Origin: Pseudocolwellia sp. AS88
Lineage (GTDB): Bacteria; Pseudomonadota; Gammaproteobacteria; Enterobacterales; Alteromonadaceae
Length of the DNA stretch: 64,000 nt
NCBI RefSeq assembly: GCF_030551755.1
Contig: NZ_JAUPEC010000028.1
Span: forward strand, 1-64,000
Reading direction: 5' to 3'
Shown here piece by piece: positions 17,296-28,018 of this stretch. A program made the translations under genes and the position numbers. The notes under the pieces are model-generated. The model was given only the letters and a program-made list of their open reading frames with translations, was not told the DNA's origin and ran no database searches. The number at the start of each line of letters is the position of its first letter. Within the stretch, counting starts at the first letter, position 1.

Positions 17296-18633
17296 TTAAG
17301 AAGCGAGTTTTACTTCATCTGCAATTGAGTTTGCTAATGCTGTAACTTCGTCTAAATCAGGCCCTTCAACCATAACGCGAATTAAAGGTTCTGTACCTGA
17401 TTTTCTTAATAAAACGCGACCTCTACCTTCGAGTGCTTTATTAACTTCATCTACTTTAGTTGTCACATTTACTGCTTCAATAGGATCGTTATCACCTTCG
17501 AATCTTACATTCACTAAAATTTGTGGCAACATTTTCATGCCTTGACGAAGTTCATGTAAGCTTTTTTCACTGATACAAAGCGCAGTTAATACATTGAGTG
17601 CTGCAATAATACCATCGCCCGTTGATGTATGCTTAAGGTTAATTACGTGACCTGAGTTTTCAGCACCTAATTGCCAACCTTTTTCTTTTAGCATTTCCAT
17701 AACATAGCGATCGCCAACATTACTACGTGCGAATGGAACACCCATATCTTTAAGCGCAAGCTCTAGACCCATGTTGCTCATTAACGTACCAACAACACCG
17801 CCTTTCATTTTGCCTGACTTGATGTCGTTACTCGCGATAACAAATACACATTCATCACCATCAAGTACATAACCTGTATGATCAACCATCATTAAACGGT
17901 CACCATCGCCATCGAGTGCGATACCTAAGTCAGCTTTATGCTCTACTACCGCTTTACTGATAGCGTCCATTGATGTGGCACCACAACCATCATTAATGTT
18001 AGTGCCATTAGGTTGTGCGCCAATTTCAATAACTGTTGCGCCTAGCTCTCTAAATACATCAGGAGCAATGTGATATGTAGCACCATGCGCACAATCGACA
18101 ACAATCTTTAGATGGCTTAATGAGAATCTATTTGGGAAGTTACTTTTACAAAACTCGATGTATCGACCTGCAGCATCTTCAATACGAGTTGCTTTACCAA
18201 GTTTGGCTGATTCAACACAAATCATTTCTTTGTCTAATTCAGCTTCGATGGCTAACTCAATATCATCAGGTAGTTTTTGCCCGTCTTGCGAGAAGAATTT
18301 TATACCGTTATCGTAAAATGGGTTATGTGAAGCACTAATAACAATACCAGCTTGTGCACGGAATGTTTTAGTTAAATAAGCAATACCTGGAGTAGGCATA
18401 GGTCCTAATAAACCAATATCTACACCCGCAGCTGAAAAGCCGGCTTCTAATGCTGATTCAAGCATGTAACCTGAAATACGAGTATCTTTACCAATAAGTA
18501 CTTTTTTTGTGCCTTTAGCAGCTAATACTTTACCTGCGGCATAACCTAGCTTCATTACAAAATCTGGAGTTATTGGGTATTTACCTACCAAACCTCTGAT
18601 ACCATCGGTACCAAAATAGCGTCTTTCCGACAT
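17296..18633 (-). CDS. glmM: Phosphoglucosamine mutase
   Basis: It converts glucosamine 6-phosphate to glucosamine 1-phosphate on the way to UDP-GlcNAc, needed for peptidoglycan and LPS. The 445-residue protein has the active-site phosphoserine S102 in [11 protein letters not shown], the metal-binding DGDGDR loop near residue 240 and the C-terminal phosphate-binding [20 protein letters not shown] precedes the ATG. It follows folP by 23 bases, as in E. coli, and precedes tpiA by 137 bases. Confidence 0.98.
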   Translation of the reverse strand: MSERRYFGTDGIRGLVGKYPITPDFVMKLGYAAGKVLAAKGTKKVLIGKDTRISGYMLESALEAGFSAAGVDIGLLGPMPTPGIAYLTKTFRAQAGIVISASHNPFYDNGIKFFSQDGQKLPDDIELAIEAELDKEMICVESAKLGKATRIEDAAGRYIEFCKSNFPNRFSLSHLKIVVDCAHGATYHIAPDVFRELGATVIEIGAQPNGTNINDGCGATSMDAISKAVVEHKADLGIALDGDGDRLMMVDHTGYVLDGDECVFVIASNDIKSGKMKGGVVGTLMSNMGLELALKDMGVPFARSNVGDRYVMEMLKEKGWQLGAENSGHVINLKHTSTGDGIIAALNVLTALCISEKSLHELRQGMKMLPQILVNVRFEGDNDPIEAVNVTTKVDEVNKALEGRGRVLLRKSGTEPLIRVMVEGPDLDEVTALANSIADEVKLAS

Positions 18634-18656
18634 ATGAATATCCTTGTTATTATTTT

Positions 18657-19475
18657 TTAAAATTGATTTACGGTGGCAAGTATTTTTAATGCATCAACGG
18701 TTTCTCTAACGTCATGAACCCGAATAATACTTGCGCCCTGCTGCGCTGCGATAACAGCTGTTGTGATACTGCCAGCTAAACGTTCTCCTACTTCTCTATT
18801 GAGTAAGTTCCCTATCATTGATTTACGCGATAATCCTGCAAGAATAGGCAAACCAAAAGATTTAAAAGAGGAGATTTTAGCGAGCAATTCATAATTCTGT
18901 TCAAGTGTTTTCCCAAAGCCAAAACCAGGATCTAAAATGATCCTGTCTGTTGCTATACCTACTTCATTACAAGCAGCTATACGTGCTTCAAAAAAACTGT
19001 GTATGTCTTTTATTAAGTCATCATACTGCGGCTTTACCTGCATGGTTCTTGGTAAGCCTTGCATATGCATTAAGCATATAGGTAAGTCTGTTTGCGCCAT
19101 AACAGCTAAACAACCGTCATTTTGTAATGCTCTAACGTCGTTAATTATATCAGCTTGATGTTCAATTGACTCTGCCATTACATTTGCTTTGCTTGTATCA
19201 ATTGATACTTTAATGTCAAAGCGTTGTTTTATGGCTTTTAAGAGAGGAATAACTCGTTCGGCTTCATCTTTCTCTGAAACATCTACAGCACCTGGTCGAG
19301 TAGATTCACCACCTATATCAATAATAGAAGCCCCATCTTCGATCATTTGCTCTACTTGTAATAAAGCACGATCAATTTGAGTAAACTTACCACCATCTGA
19401 AAAAGAGTCTGGGGTGACATTTAAAATGCCCATCACGTCAATAGTATTTGACTGGGTGTATTTAATATTTTGCAT
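18657..19475 (-). CDS. folP: Dihydropteroate synthase
   Basis: It condenses p-aminobenzoate with dihydropterin pyrophosphate in folate synthesis and is the sulfonamide target. From the ATG at 19475 the protein has 272 residues, beginning [29 protein letters not shown], the [13 protein letters not shown] loop and RVHDVRE at the C-terminus are all present. An upstream TTG at 19511 would add 12 residues, but it lies inside the T-run of the ftsH terminator, so it was not used. The ribosome site is weak. Order ftsH-folP-glmM is conserved. Confidence 0.96.
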   Translation of the reverse strand: MQNIKYTQSNTIDVMGILNVTPDSFSDGGKFTQIDRALLQVEQMIEDGASIIDIGGESTRPGAVDVSEKDEAERVIPLLKAIKQRFDIKVSIDTSKANVMAESIEHQADIINDVRALQNDGCLAVMAQTDLPICLMHMQGLPRTMQVKPQYDDLIKDIHSFFEARIAACNEVGIATDRIILDPGFGFGKTLEQNYELLAKISSFKSFGLPILAGLSRKSMIGNLLNREVGERLAGSITTAVIAAQQGASIIRVHDVRETVDALKILATVNQF

Positions 19476-19500
19476 ACAAAAACAGTGGTTTTTAACCTTC

Positions 19501-19559
19501 AGATAAAACAAAGCCTCGATACTTGGGTTCTACTTAAAGTAGAAGCAACGTATTGAGGC
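19501..19559 (-). terminator. Terminator between ftsH and folP
   Basis: On the minus strand GCCTCAATAC pairs with GTATCGAGGC (one mismatch) enclosing a second hairpin TTCTACTT/AAGTAGAA, followed by TTTGTTTT. It probably gives partial termination after ftsH and shows that folP may have separate or reduced transcription. Confidence 0.8.
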
Positions 19560-19583
19560 TATGGACAACTCTAAATGTTTCTA

Positions 19584-21518
19584 TTATTTAGCAGGAACAT
19601 CTGTTGGAGTAGTTAAATCAGCTTCGTCATCTTTTTTAACATCAGCTTTTGGTGGTTGATTGCTCGAATTAGAATCTGAGTTACTACCACTAAAACCGGC
19701 TGGTTCACGAACTTCTCTGCGTTCCATTAAGTCATCAATTTGTAAAGCATCAATTGTTTCGTACTTCATTAATGCATCTTTCATTGATTCTAAAATGTCT
19801 CGGTTATCTTTAAGAATTTGTTCTGCTCTGTTGTAATTGCGAGTTACAAATTCTTTGATTTCAGCATCAATTGCTTTAGCTGTATCATCAGACATGTTTA
19901 ATGATTTTGAAGAAGTTCTTCCTAAGAATACTTCACCTTCCTCCTCAGCGAATAACATTGGACCCATTTTTTCAGATAAGCCCCACTGAGTAACCATTTT
20001 ACGAGCAAGTTCTGTTGCACGTTCAATATCGTTTGATGCGCCTGTTGATACTTTTTCAAAACCATAAATAAGTTCTTCAGCAATACGACCACCATATAAA
20101 GAAGAAATGTTACTTTCTAAATGTTGTTTGCTATGGCTGAATCTATCTTGCTCTGGTAAGTACATAGTTACACCTAATGCACGACCACGAGGAATGATAC
20201 TTACTTTATACACTGGATCATGATCTGGCACTAAACGACCAACGATTGCATGACCTGCTTCATGATAAGCTGTCATCGCTTTTTCGTCTTCGCTCATAAC
20301 CATTGAACGACGCTCAGAACCCATTAATATTTTATCTTTCGCTTTCTCAAACTCTTCCATTGAAACTAAACGGCGAGCTGTACGAGCAGCAAATAATGCA
20401 GCTTCGTTTACTAAGTTAGCTAAATCAGCACCAGAAAAACCAGGTGTACCACGTGCAATAACTGATGGTTTAACATCATCACCTAATGGTACTTTTCTCA
20501 TGTGTACTTTAAGAATTTGTTCACGACCACGTATATCAGGTAAACCTACAGTTACTTGACGGTCAAAACGACCAGGTCTAAGTAATGCTGGATCTAATAC
20601 GTCTGGACGGTTAGTTGCAGCAATAACGATTACGCCTTCATTACCTTCAAAACCATCCATTTCAACAAGCATTTGGTTAAGTGTTTGTTCACGTTCATCG
20701 TGTCCACCACCCATACCAGCACCACGTTGGCGACCAACAGCATCAATTTCATCGATAAAGATGATACATGGAGCTGCTTTTTTAGCTTGTTCGAACATAT
20801 CACGTACACGAGACGCACCAACACCAACAAACATTTCAACAAAGTCTGACCCTGAGATACTGAAAAATGGAACTTTAGCTTCACCAGCAATAGCTTTAGC
20901 TAATAACGTTTTACCTGTACCAGGTTGACCCACCATTAAAACACCTGATGGAATACGACCACCTAGTTTTTGGAATTTTGATGGATCTCTTAAGTAATCA
21001 ACTAATTCTGATACTTCTTCTTTTGCTTCATCACAACCAGCAACATCGGCAAAAGTTGTTTTAATTTGATCTTCGCTTAATAAGCGAGCTTTACTTTTAC
21101 CGAAAGACATAGCGCCTTTACCGCCACCGCCTTGCATTTGACGCATGAAGAATATCCATACACCAATCAGTAAAATCATTGGAAACCAAGAAACAAAAAT
21201 AGTCGTTAAGAAGCTTGTTTCTTCAGGTAATTGACCTGAAGCCTTAACACCTTGCTTAACTAAATCGTTAATTAAGTCACGATCGTAACCACCAGGGATA
21301 ACAGCAACAAATTCTTCGCCTGTTCTTTTAACACCTTTAATAACACCGCTTCTATCAACGGTTGCTTCACGAACTTGTCCTTGACGAACACTTTCGATAA
21401 AGCGGGTGTAATCAACTTGTTGTTCATTGCTGTTGTCTGGCGTAAAACTTTGAAATACCGACATCAAAACTACTGCAATAACCAACCATAAAATAAGATT
21501 TTTTGCCATATCGCTCAA
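19584..21518 (-). CDS. ftsH: ATP-dependent zinc metalloprotease FtsH
   Basis: A membrane-anchored AAA+ protease that degrades short-lived and damaged membrane proteins and, in E. coli, LpxC and sigma-32. It has helices at about 8-24 and 105-125, the Walker A GQPGTGKT (197-204), Walker B IIFIDEID, second-region-of-homology arginines, and the zinc site HEAGH (419-423). The 644-residue length is normal. AAAGAGG is well spaced (8 bases) for the TTG at 21518; the ATG at 21509 (MAKNLILW), equal to the E. coli start, is the alternative. It lies downstream of rlmE, as in E. coli. Confidence 0.98.
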   Translation of the reverse strand: MSDMAKNLILWLVIAVVLMSVFQSFTPDNSNEQQVDYTRFIESVRQGQVREATVDRSGVIKGVKRTGEEFVAVIPGGYDRDLINDLVKQGVKASGQLPEETSFLTTIFVSWFPMILLIGVWIFFMRQMQGGGGKGAMSFGKSKARLLSEDQIKTTFADVAGCDEAKEEVSELVDYLRDPSKFQKLGGRIPSGVLMVGQPGTGKTLLAKAIAGEAKVPFFSISGSDFVEMFVGVGASRVRDMFEQAKKAAPCIIFIDEIDAVGRQRGAGMGGGHDEREQTLNQMLVEMDGFEGNEGVIVIAATNRPDVLDPALLRPGRFDRQVTVGLPDIRGREQILKVHMRKVPLGDDVKPSVIARGTPGFSGADLANLVNEAALFAARTARRLVSMEEFEKAKDKILMGSERRSMVMSEDEKAMTAYHEAGHAIVGRLVPDHDPVYKVSIIPRGRALGVTMYLPEQDRFSHSKQHLESNISSLYGGRIAEELIYGFEKVSTGASNDIERATELARKMVTQWGLSEKMGPMLFAEEEGEVFLGRTSSKSLNMSDDTAKAIDAEIKEFVTRNYNRAEQILKDNRDILESMKDALMKYETIDALQIDDLMERREVREPAGFSGSNSDSNSSNQPPKADVKKDDEADLTTPTDVPAK

Positions 21519-21631
21519 CTTAATGACCTCTTTGTAACGTTTGCATAATGTTTAAAAAATGTGCTTAGTCAAGATAAAGCTAATAACTAAACTTATATTT
21601 ACTGTAATTTACTATAATTTACCCTTGGCTG

Positions 21632-22258
21632 CTATTTAAATCCGGTAGCAACGAGATAAACTTCTCTTGATCTTGCTCTTGAAGAATCTGGTTTTCGAGT
21701 TCTTACTGTTTTAAAAACCTTACGAGCTTCTTTAACAAAATTATCAAAACCGTCACCTTGGAACACTTTAACCACAAATGCCCCATTAGTTTTAAGTACT
21801 TGATGGCACATATCTAAGGCTAGTTCGACTAAATACATACTTCTTGCTGAATCAGCAGTTTCGTTTCCTGTCATATTTGCTGCCATGTCTGACATAACAA
21901 CATCAATATTTTTTCCACCAATACGAGTTAATAAGGCATCTAATACAGCCTCTTCTCTAAAATCTCCTTGAAGAAAGTCGACTCCAACAATTGGATCCAT
22001 AGATAAAATATCGCAAGCAACAACTTGCCCTGACTCACCTACTGCTTTAACTGCGTATTCAGACCAGCCGCCTGGCGCTGCACCTAAATCAACAACTTTC
22101 ATTCCTGGTTTGATCAATTTGTCTTTATTATTAATTTCTTCAATCTTAAAAACAGCTCGAGAACGTAAGCCTAATTTTTGTGCTTTTTTTACATATTCAT
22201 CATCGAAATGTTCTTGCATCCAGCGTGCGCTGCTAACGGTTTGTTTATTCTTACTCAT
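21632..22258 (-). CDS. rlmE: 23S rRNA (uridine-2'-O) methyltransferase RlmE
   Basis: It methylates the 2'-O of U2552 in the 23S A-loop, a late 50S assembly step induced by heat in E. coli. The 208-residue protein carries the SAM motif [12 protein letters not shown] (57-68) and the catalytic triad K38, D124 and K164 at exactly the E. coli positions. It lies upstream of ftsH on the same strand and divergent from yhbY, the standard arrangement. Confidence 0.97.
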   Translation of the reverse strand: MSKNKQTVSSARWMQEHFDDEYVKKAQKLGLRSRAVFKIEEINNKDKLIKPGMKVVDLGAAPGGWSEYAVKAVGESGQVVACDILSMDPIVGVDFLQGDFREEAVLDALLTRIGGKNIDVVMSDMAANMTGNETADSARSMYLVELALDMCHQVLKTNGAFVVKVFQGDGFDNFVKEARKVFKTVRTRKPDSSRARSREVYLVATGFK

Positions 22259-22450
22259 GAACTCTGCTTAAATTGATATAAATTGGTATTCGTTAATTGA
22301 CCTGCCAATTATAAAACATAATGATGAAAGTTTTATGTTTTATAATTTTTAATACGTTTAAACCACCAATAAGTGAACATTAATTAGTATTACAAAGAAG
22401 ATGGAGTTAAAATAGTGATAATTCAAGCTAACTTGTAACGAAAATTGTTA

Positions 22451-22747
22451 ATGAACTTAAATAAAAAACAAATCCAACACGTAAAAGGTTTAGCTCATTC
22501 GCTTAAACCAGTAGTTTTACTAGGTAATAACGGCTTAACTGAAGCTGTTGTTGCAGAAATAGATTTCGCATTAAATCATCATGAATTAATTAAAGTTAAA
22601 ATTAATACTGAAGATCGCGAAACAAAAGCGCTTATCGTAGAAGCTATTTGTAGAGAAACAAATGCAACTAAGATTCAGGTAATTGGTAAAACTTTAGTTA
22701 TTTACCGTCAATCTGCTGAAAAGAAAATACATATCCCTAAAGTTTAA
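22451..22747 (+). CDS. yhbY: Ribosome assembly RNA-binding protein YhbY
   Basis: A 98-residue CRM-domain protein that binds pre-50S particles. MNLNKKQIQHVKGLAHSLKP, the GNNGLTE loop (about 27-33), HHELIKVKI and VIGKTLVIYR match E. coli YhbY almost throughout. A TTG two codons upstream (22445) would add Met-Leu only; the ATG at 22451 gives the E. coli start. It is divergent from rlmE. Confidence 0.96.
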   Translation: MNLNKKQIQHVKGLAHSLKPVVLLGNNGLTEAVVAEIDFALNHHELIKVKINTEDRETKALIVEAICRETNATKIQVIGKTLVIYRQSAEKKIHIPKV

Positions 22748-22793
22748 GGCTATGTTTTTTAGATAAGAGGTTTTCTAGTAAAAACTATAAACA

Positions 22794-22819
22794 AAAGCAG
22801 ATCTTATGATCTGCTTTTT
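22794..22819 (+). terminator. Intrinsic terminator of yhbY
   Basis: Stem AAAGCAGATC/GATCTGCTTT around a TTAT loop, followed by a T-run. Confidence 0.9.
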
Positions 22820-22883
22820 TATGTCTGCTATTTAACATTTATAGGCAATAGCTTAGAGGTAACAGCTAAGAACACTATCAGTA

Positions 22884-23714
22884 CTAACCTTTAATAAGAA
22901 TTTTATCTAACCAAGTAAAAGGCAATATTCTTTTTAAGAAAGCCATAATGTAAGTGGGCTTAGTAACGTAATACCTTGTCTTAGCTTTTTTACTCGATAA
23001 AGCATGTATCACTTTTTCAGTAACTGCAGATGCTGGCAAAGTAAATTTATTCCCGCCCTCTTCTTTACTTAAACGGTCTATTTGTATTTTGTAGTTTTCT
23101 TTATGTGCTGAGTTTTCTACATCAATAAACTCTCGTGTTTTAGCTAAAGCATTGGCTCGAAATTGTGTTTCTATTGGACCGGGTTCAATCAGAATCACTT
23201 GAATACCACTACCTGTAAGCTCTAACCTTAATGTATCTGTGTAACCTTCAATCGCAAATTTAGATGCATTATAAGCCCCGCGATATGGCATAGCAACTAA
23301 ACCTAGTACGGAACTGTTTTGTATAATTCGACCAAAACCTTGTTTGCGCATAATAGGAATAACAAGTGTTGTTAGAAAGTGCCAACCAAAGACATTAGTC
23401 TGAAATTGCTCTTTTAAAGCTTGCGATGGTAAATCTTCTAATGCGCCAGCTTGTCCATAAGCACCATTATTAAATAATGCGTAAAGCTCTCCACCCGTTT
23501 GCTCTATTACCCAGTTGAAAGCTTGTTCAATTGAAGTTTCATCCATTAAATCTAATTGATAAGCCTGTAAATCTAGCGTTTTTAACTTATCTACATCTGA
23601 CTGTTTACGAGCTGTAGCGAAAACGTTGTAGCCCATATCTGAAAGTGTTATTGCCGTATCAAATCCAATACCTGTAGAACATCCTGTAATTAAAACACTC
23701 AAGTTTTTTGTCAT
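22884..23714 (-). CDS. Short-chain dehydrogenase/reductase
   Basis: A 276-residue classical SDR. The NAD(P)-binding TGCSTGIG is at 10-17, NNG at 82-84, and the catalytic S135, Y148 and K152 (YNASK) are in place. The C-terminal 35 residues (RYYVTKPTYIMAFLKRILPF) are like those of membrane-associated SDRs of the retinol-dehydrogenase-like group. Arg after the first beta strand of the fold (ATARK) hints at NADP preference. The substrate is unknown. AAAGAG precedes the ATG. It stands alone. Confidence 0.88.
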   Translation of the reverse strand: MTKNLSVLITGCSTGIGFDTAITLSDMGYNVFATARKQSDVDKLKTLDLQAYQLDLMDETSIEQAFNWVIEQTGGELYALFNNGAYGQAGALEDLPSQALKEQFQTNVFGWHFLTTLVIPIMRKQGFGRIIQNSSVLGLVAMPYRGAYNASKFAIEGYTDTLRLELTGSGIQVILIEPGPIETQFRANALAKTREFIDVENSAHKENYKIQIDRLSKEEGGNKFTLPASAVTEKVIHALSSKKAKTRYYVTKPTYIMAFLKRILPFTWLDKILIKG

Positions 23715-23905
23715 GTATTTTCTCTTTATACTTTTGTTTAGCTTATATAAATGAATAGTAACTCAAAGCTACTGCTTTAATAACAAAATAGAGGACAAGC
23801 TATTCCCTTCTTTCATTTCAACTTTTATATTTTATCTCATAACTTTTACGTATCAACGCACAATGAATAGCTTTTAACTTAGTGGTAGCTATCATGATTT
23901 AGTTA

Positions 23906-25204
23906 TTATTTATTACTATGTTTAATCTGACGTTTTATTTGAAAAGATTTTATTCTTTCCCATGTCCAAATAGTAATCAAGCTCGCACCAAATAATGGAA
24001 AGACGACACCAAGCAGAATAATGAAAGCAACTAAAACTTTATCTACTCTAAAACGTTCTGGTACTTTAGGTATACCCCACTGTCCTTGTGGTTTTCTCAT
24101 AAAATAAGAAACTGTGCCAGCAACCGTACTCATAATAAAAAACAAAGCGACAGCCAACAAAACACTCCAATTAACTAAACCATATTCACCTTGATGTAAG
24201 CGCATAAATACTTGACGTAAGTCCATCATGATCCCTACTTGCTCCCATTGTAGAGATTTAATTGGGCTGCCAGAGTATTGATCAATATGAATTACATGCT
24301 GATCGCGTAATAATAACGCTCGATTACTAATAGTGTAAACGCCTTCATCTGACAGAGGGAGTTTAATTGAAATATCTCCTCCTAATTTGTATGACTGAGC
24401 AATATTAGCCACTTCATCTAATGATAAAGGCGATATCGTGTTTACATTAATGTCATTCGAACCACTAAGATTATTGGAGTTTAAGCCTCTACTATTCGTC
24501 CAATGTTGAGGGTAGCCAGTATTGGTTTGATTTTGTAACCACTTAAATTGACCGCCAAAAATATCGGTCCATGGCATTCCTCCAGCTAAAATAATAAACA
24601 TAAAAATCGATAACCAAAAACCAGTAACTGAATGTAAGTCTCGAAACAATATACGCTTACCACGTGAAAATCGTATCGTTAAAAAACCAGCCAAGCCGCT
24701 ATTTTTCTTAGGCCACCAAACATATAATCCAGTTAAAATTAAAACAATAAACCAGCTTGCTACTAATTCAACAACTGTTGTTCCTGCTTTACCAAGTAAC
24801 AGTTCGCCATGTAATGTGCTAACGGTATGCATTAATGTTTGATCTTGCTCGATAACACCTTTTACTTTGGCTGTATAAGGATCAACATATAAATCATTAT
24901 TCATCCAACCTTCAGTTGCGACTTTAAAAACGGTCGCCTCATCTGCTAATTTAGGTAATGTTAAGTCAACTATTTCGGCTTGAGTAGCTCCTTGTGCTGC
25001 TTCCAGCTGTTTAGAAAGAGGGAGCTTATTAATACTTGTTGGTGTGATAAACTTAGTGTCTTGGTAAATTTGGTTATTTATATTGTCTTTAAATAAGTAA
25101 ACAGTCCCCGTTAAGGCAAGTAACAACATAAAAGGTAAAGTTAATAGCCCAGCTATAATATGCCACTTCCAAAGCCATTGATTTAGAGTATTGTTTTTAG
25201 TCAT
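23906..25204 (-). CDS. PepSY-domain membrane protein (PiuB-like)
   Basis: A 432-residue inner-membrane protein of the PepSY-associated family, related to PiuB and to ferric-siderophore reductases. It has four or five helices: WHIIAGLLTLPFMLLLALTGTVYLF (about 14-38), one near 145-165, FWLSIFMFIILAGG near 195-210, one near 340-365 and a last at 390-415. External PepSY-like segments lie between. Histidines in WHIIAGL, STLHGELL and DLHSVTG are conserved heme-like positions in this family. It probably reduces or handles iron at the membrane. A 140-residue exported protein lies upstream on the same strand. Confidence 0.85.
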   Translation of the reverse strand: MTKNNTLNQWLWKWHIIAGLLTLPFMLLLALTGTVYLFKDNINNQIYQDTKFITPTSINKLPLSKQLEAAQGATQAEIVDLTLPKLADEATVFKVATEGWMNNDLYVDPYTAKVKGVIEQDQTLMHTVSTLHGELLLGKAGTTVVELVASWFIVLILTGLYVWWPKKNSGLAGFLTIRFSRGKRILFRDLHSVTGFWLSIFMFIILAGGMPWTDIFGGQFKWLQNQTNTGYPQHWTNSRGLNSNNLSGSNDINVNTISPLSLDEVANIAQSYKLGGDISIKLPLSDEGVYTISNRALLLRDQHVIHIDQYSGSPIKSLQWEQVGIMMDLRQVFMRLHQGEYGLVNWSVLLAVALFFIMSTVAGTVSYFMRKPQGQWGIPKVPERFRVDKVLVAFIILLGVVFPLFGASLITIWTWERIKSFQIKRQIKHSNK

Positions 25205-25413
25205 TTTGAAATCCCTTTCTTAATTTAATTTTTATGCACGATAAAACCATCAATGAATTGCTAATAGTTAAATCAAGACCATTAAAAGCAAGCCAGAGTT
25301 CCCAAATAAATTGGCGATATTTCATTATTTTCACTTCTTTGATTTAATCTCAATAGCTTATTACGTCAGACGCAATAGGCTGTTAATAACTAACCTAGAT
25401 CAGGTTTAATAAA

Positions 25414-25836
25414 TTAAGAAGTGTAAGGAGGTGCTCTTGAAAGAGAAGTTGAATAAGTAAAGGAGGTATAAGGGCGTTGAGCTATAGCTAAAACAAGTGC
25501 TCGATATTTTATTTCACTTATTTGTACGTCTAACGGTGTTGATAGCTCAAATGTATGATGATCAATTAAGTAAGAATATGAACATTTGATTTGGTGATAT
25601 TCAGAAGGAGTGTTTTCAGGTTCATCAATATAAATTATTTTACCTTCTTCAATAAAAGCAGATTTAGACATCCACTTAAATGAAGTGCCTGAACAAATAA
25701 GTACGGCATCATCTTTGGCGTAGTTTTGTGCCAGATTTGTATTATACGCAGCAACTAAAACAGAAAAAGTGCTATTAAAAACGAGTACAAACAAAATGAA
25801 TGCTGATTGTATTTTACTCAGCCAACTATTTTTCAA
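25414..25836 (-). CDS. Small exported protein, possibly DUF2946-like
   Basis: A 140-residue protein with an N-terminal hydrophobic segment (about 10-30) that is a signal peptide or anchor. The rest has two cysteines, in LICSGTSFKWMS (about 47-58) and in IKCSYSYL (about 83-90), a pattern that recalls DUF2946 proteins often found beside metal-uptake receptors. It starts with TTG behind AAAGGTGAT. It lies 209 bases upstream of the PepSY gene on the same strand and is likely functionally linked. The family assignment is tentative. Confidence 0.6.
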   Translation of the reverse strand: MKNSWLSKIQSAFILFVLVFNSTFSVLVAAYNTNLAQNYAKDDAVLICSGTSFKWMSKSAFIEEGKIIYIDEPENTPSEYHQIKCSYSYLIDHHTFELSTPLDVQISEIKYRALVLAIAQRPYTSFTYSTSLSRAPPYTS

Positions 25837-25934
25837 TTGTGTGTATCACCTTTATTTATAATAAACGTATATTACGAATAATTTTGCTTTATTTAAAGAT
25901 AAGAATTCATATCTTAAGTTAAACTTATAATATG

Positions 25935-26489
25935 TTATTTATCAGTGTCTTCCAAAATAACTTTCAAGTTATTTAATCCTTTAAGTACATCATTACCAAG
26001 CCTTGCACCATAGTCGTAAAACACTAAAATAATGTTCTTTGGATAAGGAAGCTCTTTATTCGTAGTCCATGTAACTTTTGTTTTATTATCTCCAAGACTT
26101 TCTGTGGTCATATGGCTCGGGATAACTAAATCAAACGGGTATAAAAAACGCAATTCAAAATCAAAGCGCTCGCCTTGATCAATTCGAGTTATTTCTTTCT
26201 CGCCCTCGGTTTTTACACCACTATTATTTTTCCAAAAAGAAGTATAACCCACCTCTCCATCTTTACCTCTATAAACCCAAGTTGTGTCTTTGGTTAAGTC
26301 TGTCCAGATGATAAAGTTGTTATGACTCTCTAAGTATTTAATATAATTAAAAACCTCTGCATTAGGTTTGTTAATTACAATAGATCTCACAACATCATAT
26401 TTTTTAGTTGTGAATAAAGCCACAACTAACAAGATAATAATAGATGTAATTAAAGTTGCGGCAACTTTCTTCAACTTCGTCACAATCAT
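25935..26489 (-). CDS. Membrane-anchored SRPBCC family protein, copy 1
   Basis: A 184-residue protein with a single N-terminal helix (about 10-27), then an SRPBCC/polyketide-cyclase-like domain: the VVRSIVINKPNAEVFNYI opening, a WVYRGKDGEVGY strand pair and the long C-terminal helix (VFYDYGARLGNDVLKGLNNL). Such domains bind hydrophobic ligands; here it would hang on the periplasmic or cytoplasmic face. GGAG sits only two bases before the ATG but 8 before an in-frame GTG (MTKL), which may be the true start. It is divergent from sRNA unit 1, with which it shares the 260-base upstream region. Confidence 0.75.
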   Translation of the reverse strand: MIVTKLKKVAATLITSIIILLVVALFTTKKYDVVRSIVINKPNAEVFNYIKYLESHNNFIIWTDLTKDTTWVYRGKDGEVGYTSFWKNNSGVKTEGEKEITRIDQGERFDFELRFLYPFDLVIPSHMTTESLGDNKTKVTWTTNKELPYPKNIILVFYDYGARLGNDVLKGLNNLKVILEDTDK

Positions 26490-26750
26490 TACTCCTTGGT
26501 TACTTTTATTTAAGTTTGGCTCAGTAATATAAAATAATCAATTTTTGATATTATATTTAACTGGTAGCTTCATTTAACCCAAAACAGTATTTAACTTGAA
26601 ACAATAAAGAGCTTAATTGTTAGCTGGTAAAGACCTTAGTTGTCTGAACACATATACATAATAAAAAACAGATCACGGTTTATTTTTTTTCACTCATCAG
26701 ATGAGATTTTCCCGTTTGTCGGAATAAATGCAGCAACGTACACTGACCTT

Positions 26751-26845
26751 GATTTGAAATCTCCCCGATTTCCTAATTATGTTATATAGTTATGTTTAAT
26801 TTGTACCATTTTTTATGGGTAGCCTTTTGGTTACCCATTTTTTTC
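26751..26845 (+). ncRNA. sRNA candidate 1 of the C-rich-loop array
   Basis: Promoter TTGTCG, 17 bases, TACACT (-10 at 26739-26744) predicts a start near 26751. The first element is the hairpin GAAATC-TCCCC-GATTTC (26756-26772), then an AT-rich linker, then a terminator stem ATGGGTAGCC/GGTTACCCAT around TTTT (26815-26838) with a T-run. About 93 nt, no reading frame. The loop could pair with Shine-Dalgarno sequences. Divergent from SRPBCC copy 1, convergent with copy 2. Confidence 0.75.
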
Positions 26846-27113
26846 GTCTGAAATAAAGTGACTTAATAAGAATCTACTGAAGGTAAGTTTCATTTTGTAC
26901 TAACACTTACATTCATATTCGCCCAACGAACTTACCAAATAGAAAAACAATAAACATTGAATAAAGGAGTTAAAGCAATAGATAAAAAGATGAGTGAACA
27001 AAAAAATACATTCATTTATTAAATGAGATTTCCCTGTTTGTCGAAATAAATGCAGCAATGTACTTAATCTAAAGATAAGAATTCATTTTTTGGGTTGAGG
27101 TGACAAAGATAGA

Positions 27114-27668
27114 TTACTCATTACTATCTTCTAAAATTACTTTTAAGTTATTTAATCCTACAGATAAATCATCACCAATTTTCGCACCATAATCATAAAA
27201 CACTAAGACAATGTTTATTGGATAAGATAGTTTTCCGTTAGTAGTCCATGTAACTTTAGTTTTATCAGGACCAACAGATTCGGTGTTCAAAGAGCTAGGG
27301 ATGATGGCTTCGAACGGTTCTAAAAATCGTAATTCAAAATCAAGACGACGACCTTCATTAATGTCAATAATTTCTTTTTCACCAACTGTTTTTACGCCTT
27401 TAACATTTTTCCAAAAAAATATATAACCAATCTCACCATCTCTACCTTTGTATACCCAAGTTGTATCACCAGGAAGATCTTTCCAGATGATAAAGTTCTT
27501 ATGATTCTCTAAGTATTTAATATAATTAAAAACCTCTGCTTTAGGTTTATTAATAACAATAGATCTTACAACATCATATTTTTTAGTAGTAAAGGCAGCC
27601 ACGATTAACAAGATAATAATAGATGTAATTAAAGTTAACACGACTCTCTTCAACTTTGTCACAATCAT
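27114..27668 (-). CDS. Membrane-anchored SRPBCC family protein, copy 2
   Basis: A paralogue of the gene ending at 25935: also 184 residues, aligning without gaps and about three quarters identical by eye. The anchor helix and the VVRSIVINKPKAEVFNYI opening are kept almost unchanged, while the middle and the C-terminal third differ more (e.g. DLPGDTTWVYKG, RFLEPFEAIIPS). This pattern suggests both copies are functional with diverging ligand sites. The ATG follows AAGGAC; an in-frame GTG 6 bases further has better spacing. Function unknown. Confidence 0.75.
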   Translation of the reverse strand: MIVTKLKRVVLTLITSIIILLIVAAFTTKKYDVVRSIVINKPKAEVFNYIKYLENHKNFIIWKDLPGDTTWVYKGRDGEIGYIFFWKNVKGVKTVGEKEIIDINEGRRLDFELRFLEPFEAIIPSSLNTESVGPDKTKVTWTTNGKLSYPINIVLVFYDYGAKIGDDLSVGLNNLKVILEDSNE

Positions 27669-27923
27669 TAGTCCTTGGTTACTTTTATTTAAGTTTGGCT
27701 CAGTAATATAAAATAATCAATTTTTGACATTATATTTAACCCAAACGGTATTTAACTCGAAACAATGAAGCACTTAATTTTTAGCTGGTAAAGGTATAAA
27801 AAACAATTACCTGTCTGGATACATATAAATATAATAAAAAATCGATTACGGTTTATTTTTCTTCACTTATTAGATGATATTTTCCCGTTTGTCGAAACAA
27901 ATACTACAACGTACACTGACCTT

Positions 27924-28018
27924 GATTTGAAATCTCCCCGATTTCCTAATTATGTTATATAGTTATGTTTAATTTGTACCATTTTTTATGGGTAGCCTTT
28001 TGGTTACCCATTTTTTTC
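27924..28018 (+). ncRNA. sRNA candidate 2 of the C-rich-loop array
   Basis: Same plan as candidate 1: -35 TTGTCG and -10 TACACT (27912-27917) 17 bases apart, hairpin GAAATC-TCCCC-GATTTC (27929-27945), linker, terminator 27988-28011 with a seven-T run. From the hairpin through the terminator it is identical to candidate 1. Confidence 0.75.

Noticed and set aside
19476-19511. Upstream TTG start for folP
   Set aside because: It lies inside the T-run of the ftsH terminator and has no ribosome site; the ATG at 19475 gives the usual protein length.
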